Source of the DNA: Prorocentrum cordatum
Taxonomy: Eukaryota > Sar > Dinophyceae > Prorocentrales > Prorocentraceae
Reading direction: 5' to 3'
Assembly: GCA_963575745.1 (NCBI GenBank)
Contig: CAUYUJ010015282.1
Location: 1,420,651 to 1,484,650 of the forward strand
Length of the DNA stretch: 64,000 nt
Positions within the stretch are counted from its first letter, which is position 1, and each line of letters begins with the position of its first letter. A program made the translations under genes and the position numbers. Below the pieces are notes generated by a model. The model had not been told where the DNA came from. It did not search any database and saw nothing but the letters and a program-made list of their open reading frames with translations. Below are positions 62,201 to 64,000 of the stretch, piece by piece.

Positions 62201-63050
62201 GGTTAATAACTCCATGGGATGCTGCATACGCGACATGTTGTTATATGATCATGCTCATGTATCGACATGGTGGGATCATGCACGCTGTGAGCTCACTATG
62301 TTGTGTTTACTTTAAAATGAGCATGTTTCGCATGGTTTGCTGTGTGCTGTGATTTCTTTACTTGTGTACATGTTCTGTCTGATCGTTGCTGGGACATTCA
62401 GATGAACGGTGAATTCATGTAGTTGCGAAGGAAGACAGAAACGTAGAGGTTTACACATGACATCTCAATTGGGCCTTGATAAATCGGACCTATAACCGTC
62501 CAAGATATCCAATGTTTCCTCGTGGCCGTCGTGGTAGGTTCCCGACAGCGGCGTGGGTTTTCGAATTTCGGAACGGCAGGGCGCGATGTCCGCGAATTGG
62601 GGCTTCAGTGGGGTCCAATGTCCACGCTTTCGGGCCCCATGCAAGGCCCAATGTCCATTGCTTTTGAGGCTGAGCACATAACGCATTGAAAAACGCAAAA
62701 AAAATATTTCTGAGTTCCCCAAAGCTGTTTGGCGTTATTTTCGTAGGAATAAGCGACTGTCCTCGGTTTTGGGCCTTGTTGGGCCAAGTGTCCCTGAATT
62801 CTGGGCTTGTGGGGAGAAGATGTCCGCCGATTTGGGCCGCGCTAGGTCCCCGATGTCCCCAATGATCCCCCGTCCCAGGCCCCCGATGTCCGCCTTTGTC
62901 CGCCCTGCAACGACCGCTCGCAAAGCCACGATGCAACGCCAAGAAGACAACATCTTACGAGGGACATTGAGGGGCACATAAAAACCCAGTCAATATAAGC
63001 ATACCGATATGGATCTGCAAACAAAAACAGTCAAGAGGATACGGGGAAAT
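62201..63050. repeat. AT-richer stretch, then degenerate CCAATGTCC repeats
   Basis: 62200-62480 is the most AT-rich part of the window, with no gene seen. 62500-62960 contains recurring GGGCC...ATGTCC strings (CCAATGTCC, AAGTGTCC, GATGTCCGC, GATGTCCCC) spaced about 25-45 bases. Confidence 0.5.
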
Positions 63051-63059
63051 ATAGGCTAG

Positions 63060-63365
63060 GAGAGACAAACAGGCACATCGGACAGGGGGACATCGAGGGA
63101 CATCGAGGAATAGCAAAGGACAACGAAGGACAAACAGGGACATCGAATCACCGGGACAAGCAGGGACAAACAAGGACAAATAGGGACATCCAGGGACATC
63201 CAGGGGCATCCAGGGACATCCAGGGACATCTAGGGGCATCCAGGGACATCCAGGGACATCCAGGGACATCGAACAGGGACAAGAAGGGACAGACAGGGAC
63301 ATCCAGGGACATCCAGAGACATCGAGGGACAAAGAGGGACAAAGCGGGACAAACAGTGACAACTT
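63060..63365 (+). repeat. 12-bp minisatellite (CCAGGGACATCC)n
   Basis: GGGACATCCAGG units, perfect over 63180-63275 and degenerate around it. The 12-base unit keeps frame, so the minus strand reads a 4-residue repeat (LDVPGCPWMS type). This is a trivial product. Confidence 0.9.
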
Positions 63366-63679
63366 TGTAGTAGCACCGGGCTGTATCACACCAACGCAAA
63401 CTAACGAAAACTGATTGAAGCATCTACAGAAAGTTCGCAAATCAGAATTACTAAGAACACTCCCAAACAACATTGCCTAATCCCAGGAATGCGCCTACGG
63501 AATAACATGAGAACGTGCGAAAACTCAGCGCAACCAGGAAAAACCAAGCGAAACTGTAGCCAATCATTCGTGAGCAACTATTCGTGAGCACTGCAGGCGA
63601 ATCACGCAAAATGTTGGCACTCCCAGATATTGCAAGTTTGTTGTCGGTATCGACGAATTGAGCAAAATGATAAAATTTG

Positions 63680-63785
63680 CATTGTATTGTTCGAATGCAG
63701 AGACGAATGTCGAGACAAATGTCGGATTCAGCGTCGAGCGTCGAGTGTCGAATCGATTGTTGACTGCAGGATCGCGTTTCGAGCG
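63680..63785 (+). repeat. Degenerate TCGAGCGTCGAGTGTCGA strings
   Basis: Short GTCGAG/GCGTCGAG repeats; 63365-63680 holds no gene I can support. Confidence 0.5.
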
Positions 63786-63804
63786 TCGCCCGCAAATATA
63801 AATA

Positions 63805-64000
63805 ATGGCCAATGAAATTTCGAGACGAATTGCCGCTTGTCGGCGGTGCCCCCACGAGGAGGCGGAATTCTTCCGCGCAGCTGAGTTAAAACGCGCTAGG
63901 CGTGATGAGTTTCCTAAGAAGGGTATCTCGGCGCTGGGGTCGCACCTCCTTCATCTGTTAGATATAAGATATCTCTCCTGGCCTCTGCTCTATATTCTAG
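63805..64000 (+). CDS. Open frame running off the window end (65+ codons), unrecognised
   Basis: The ATG at 63805 follows TATAAATA. The frame is open to the last base and encodes a charged N-terminus (CRRCPHEEAEFFRAAELKR) with no known motif. It may be chance; dinoflagellate promoters do not normally use a TATA box. Confidence 0.15.
   Translation, partial: MANEISRRIAACRRCPHEEAEFFRAAELKRARRDEFPKKGISALGSHLLHLLDIRYLSWPLLYIL

Noticed and set aside
63793-63804. TATA-box promoter before the terminal ORF
   Set aside because: Dinoflagellate promoters are not known to use a TATA box, and a short AT-rich string in this AT-richer end is expected by chance.

Overview
The window looks like nuclear DNA of a core dinoflagellate. 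The decisive evidence is the dinoflagellate spliced-leader (DinoSL) sequence, present twice at the 5' ends of gene-like units (21629-21650 and 24643-24664) and once in degenerate form (54470-54488). Supporting signs are the very high GC content, long low-complexity and satellite arrays, few genes, and every credible coding piece lying on the + strand. The species cannot be fixed from the sequence; a repeat-rich, high-GC genome of the Prorocentrum type is my inference.

Layout. 1-12.9 kb is satellite DNA: GC-rich arrays with AA/TT steps at helical spacing, a ~130-bp hairpin satellite, a 73-bp tandem repeat and (GGCTGA)n arrays. They form a ~5.8-kb composite unit present twice, with a 100-N gap at the junction, plus a third partial copy. 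12.9-15.1 kb is a retroposed segment with a 13-bp target-site duplication, a short A-tail and traces of a LINE-type endonuclease. 15.1-18.4 kb is satellite, a purine/pyrimidine block and ~75-bp repeats. 18.4-28.1 kb is the most interesting part: three consecutive LINE-related insertions in one 20-bp minisatellite. They are a 5'-truncated pol (reverse transcriptase end, zinc knuckle, RNase H, C-terminal ribbon), then two related internally deleted derivatives, A (broken) and B (intact), each with a DinoSL at its 5' end. B also carries a second, truncated relict leader cut at the internal AG, the signature of repeated mRNA recycling into the genome.

29.96-31.63 kb holds a complete-looking glycosyltransferase with a C-terminal discoidin-like domain, the best candidate host gene. 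32-54 kb is mostly repeats: foldback elements, CA/GT microsatellites, purine and pyrimidine tracts, and eroded coiled-coil or retroelement-like ORF pieces. 54.6-57.1 kb holds a long single-exon ORF resembling inositol polyphosphate kinases. A degenerate DinoSL precedes it, so it is probably also a retrogene, and its stop codon is supplied by a ~150-bp inverted-repeat element. 57.1-64 kb is again repeats, with one retroelement-like fragment and short-unit minisatellites.

The parts do not form a pathway. The theme is mRNA-mediated gene and element recycling (leader-tagged retrocopies, LINE machinery, minisatellite landing sites) on a background of satellite expansion.
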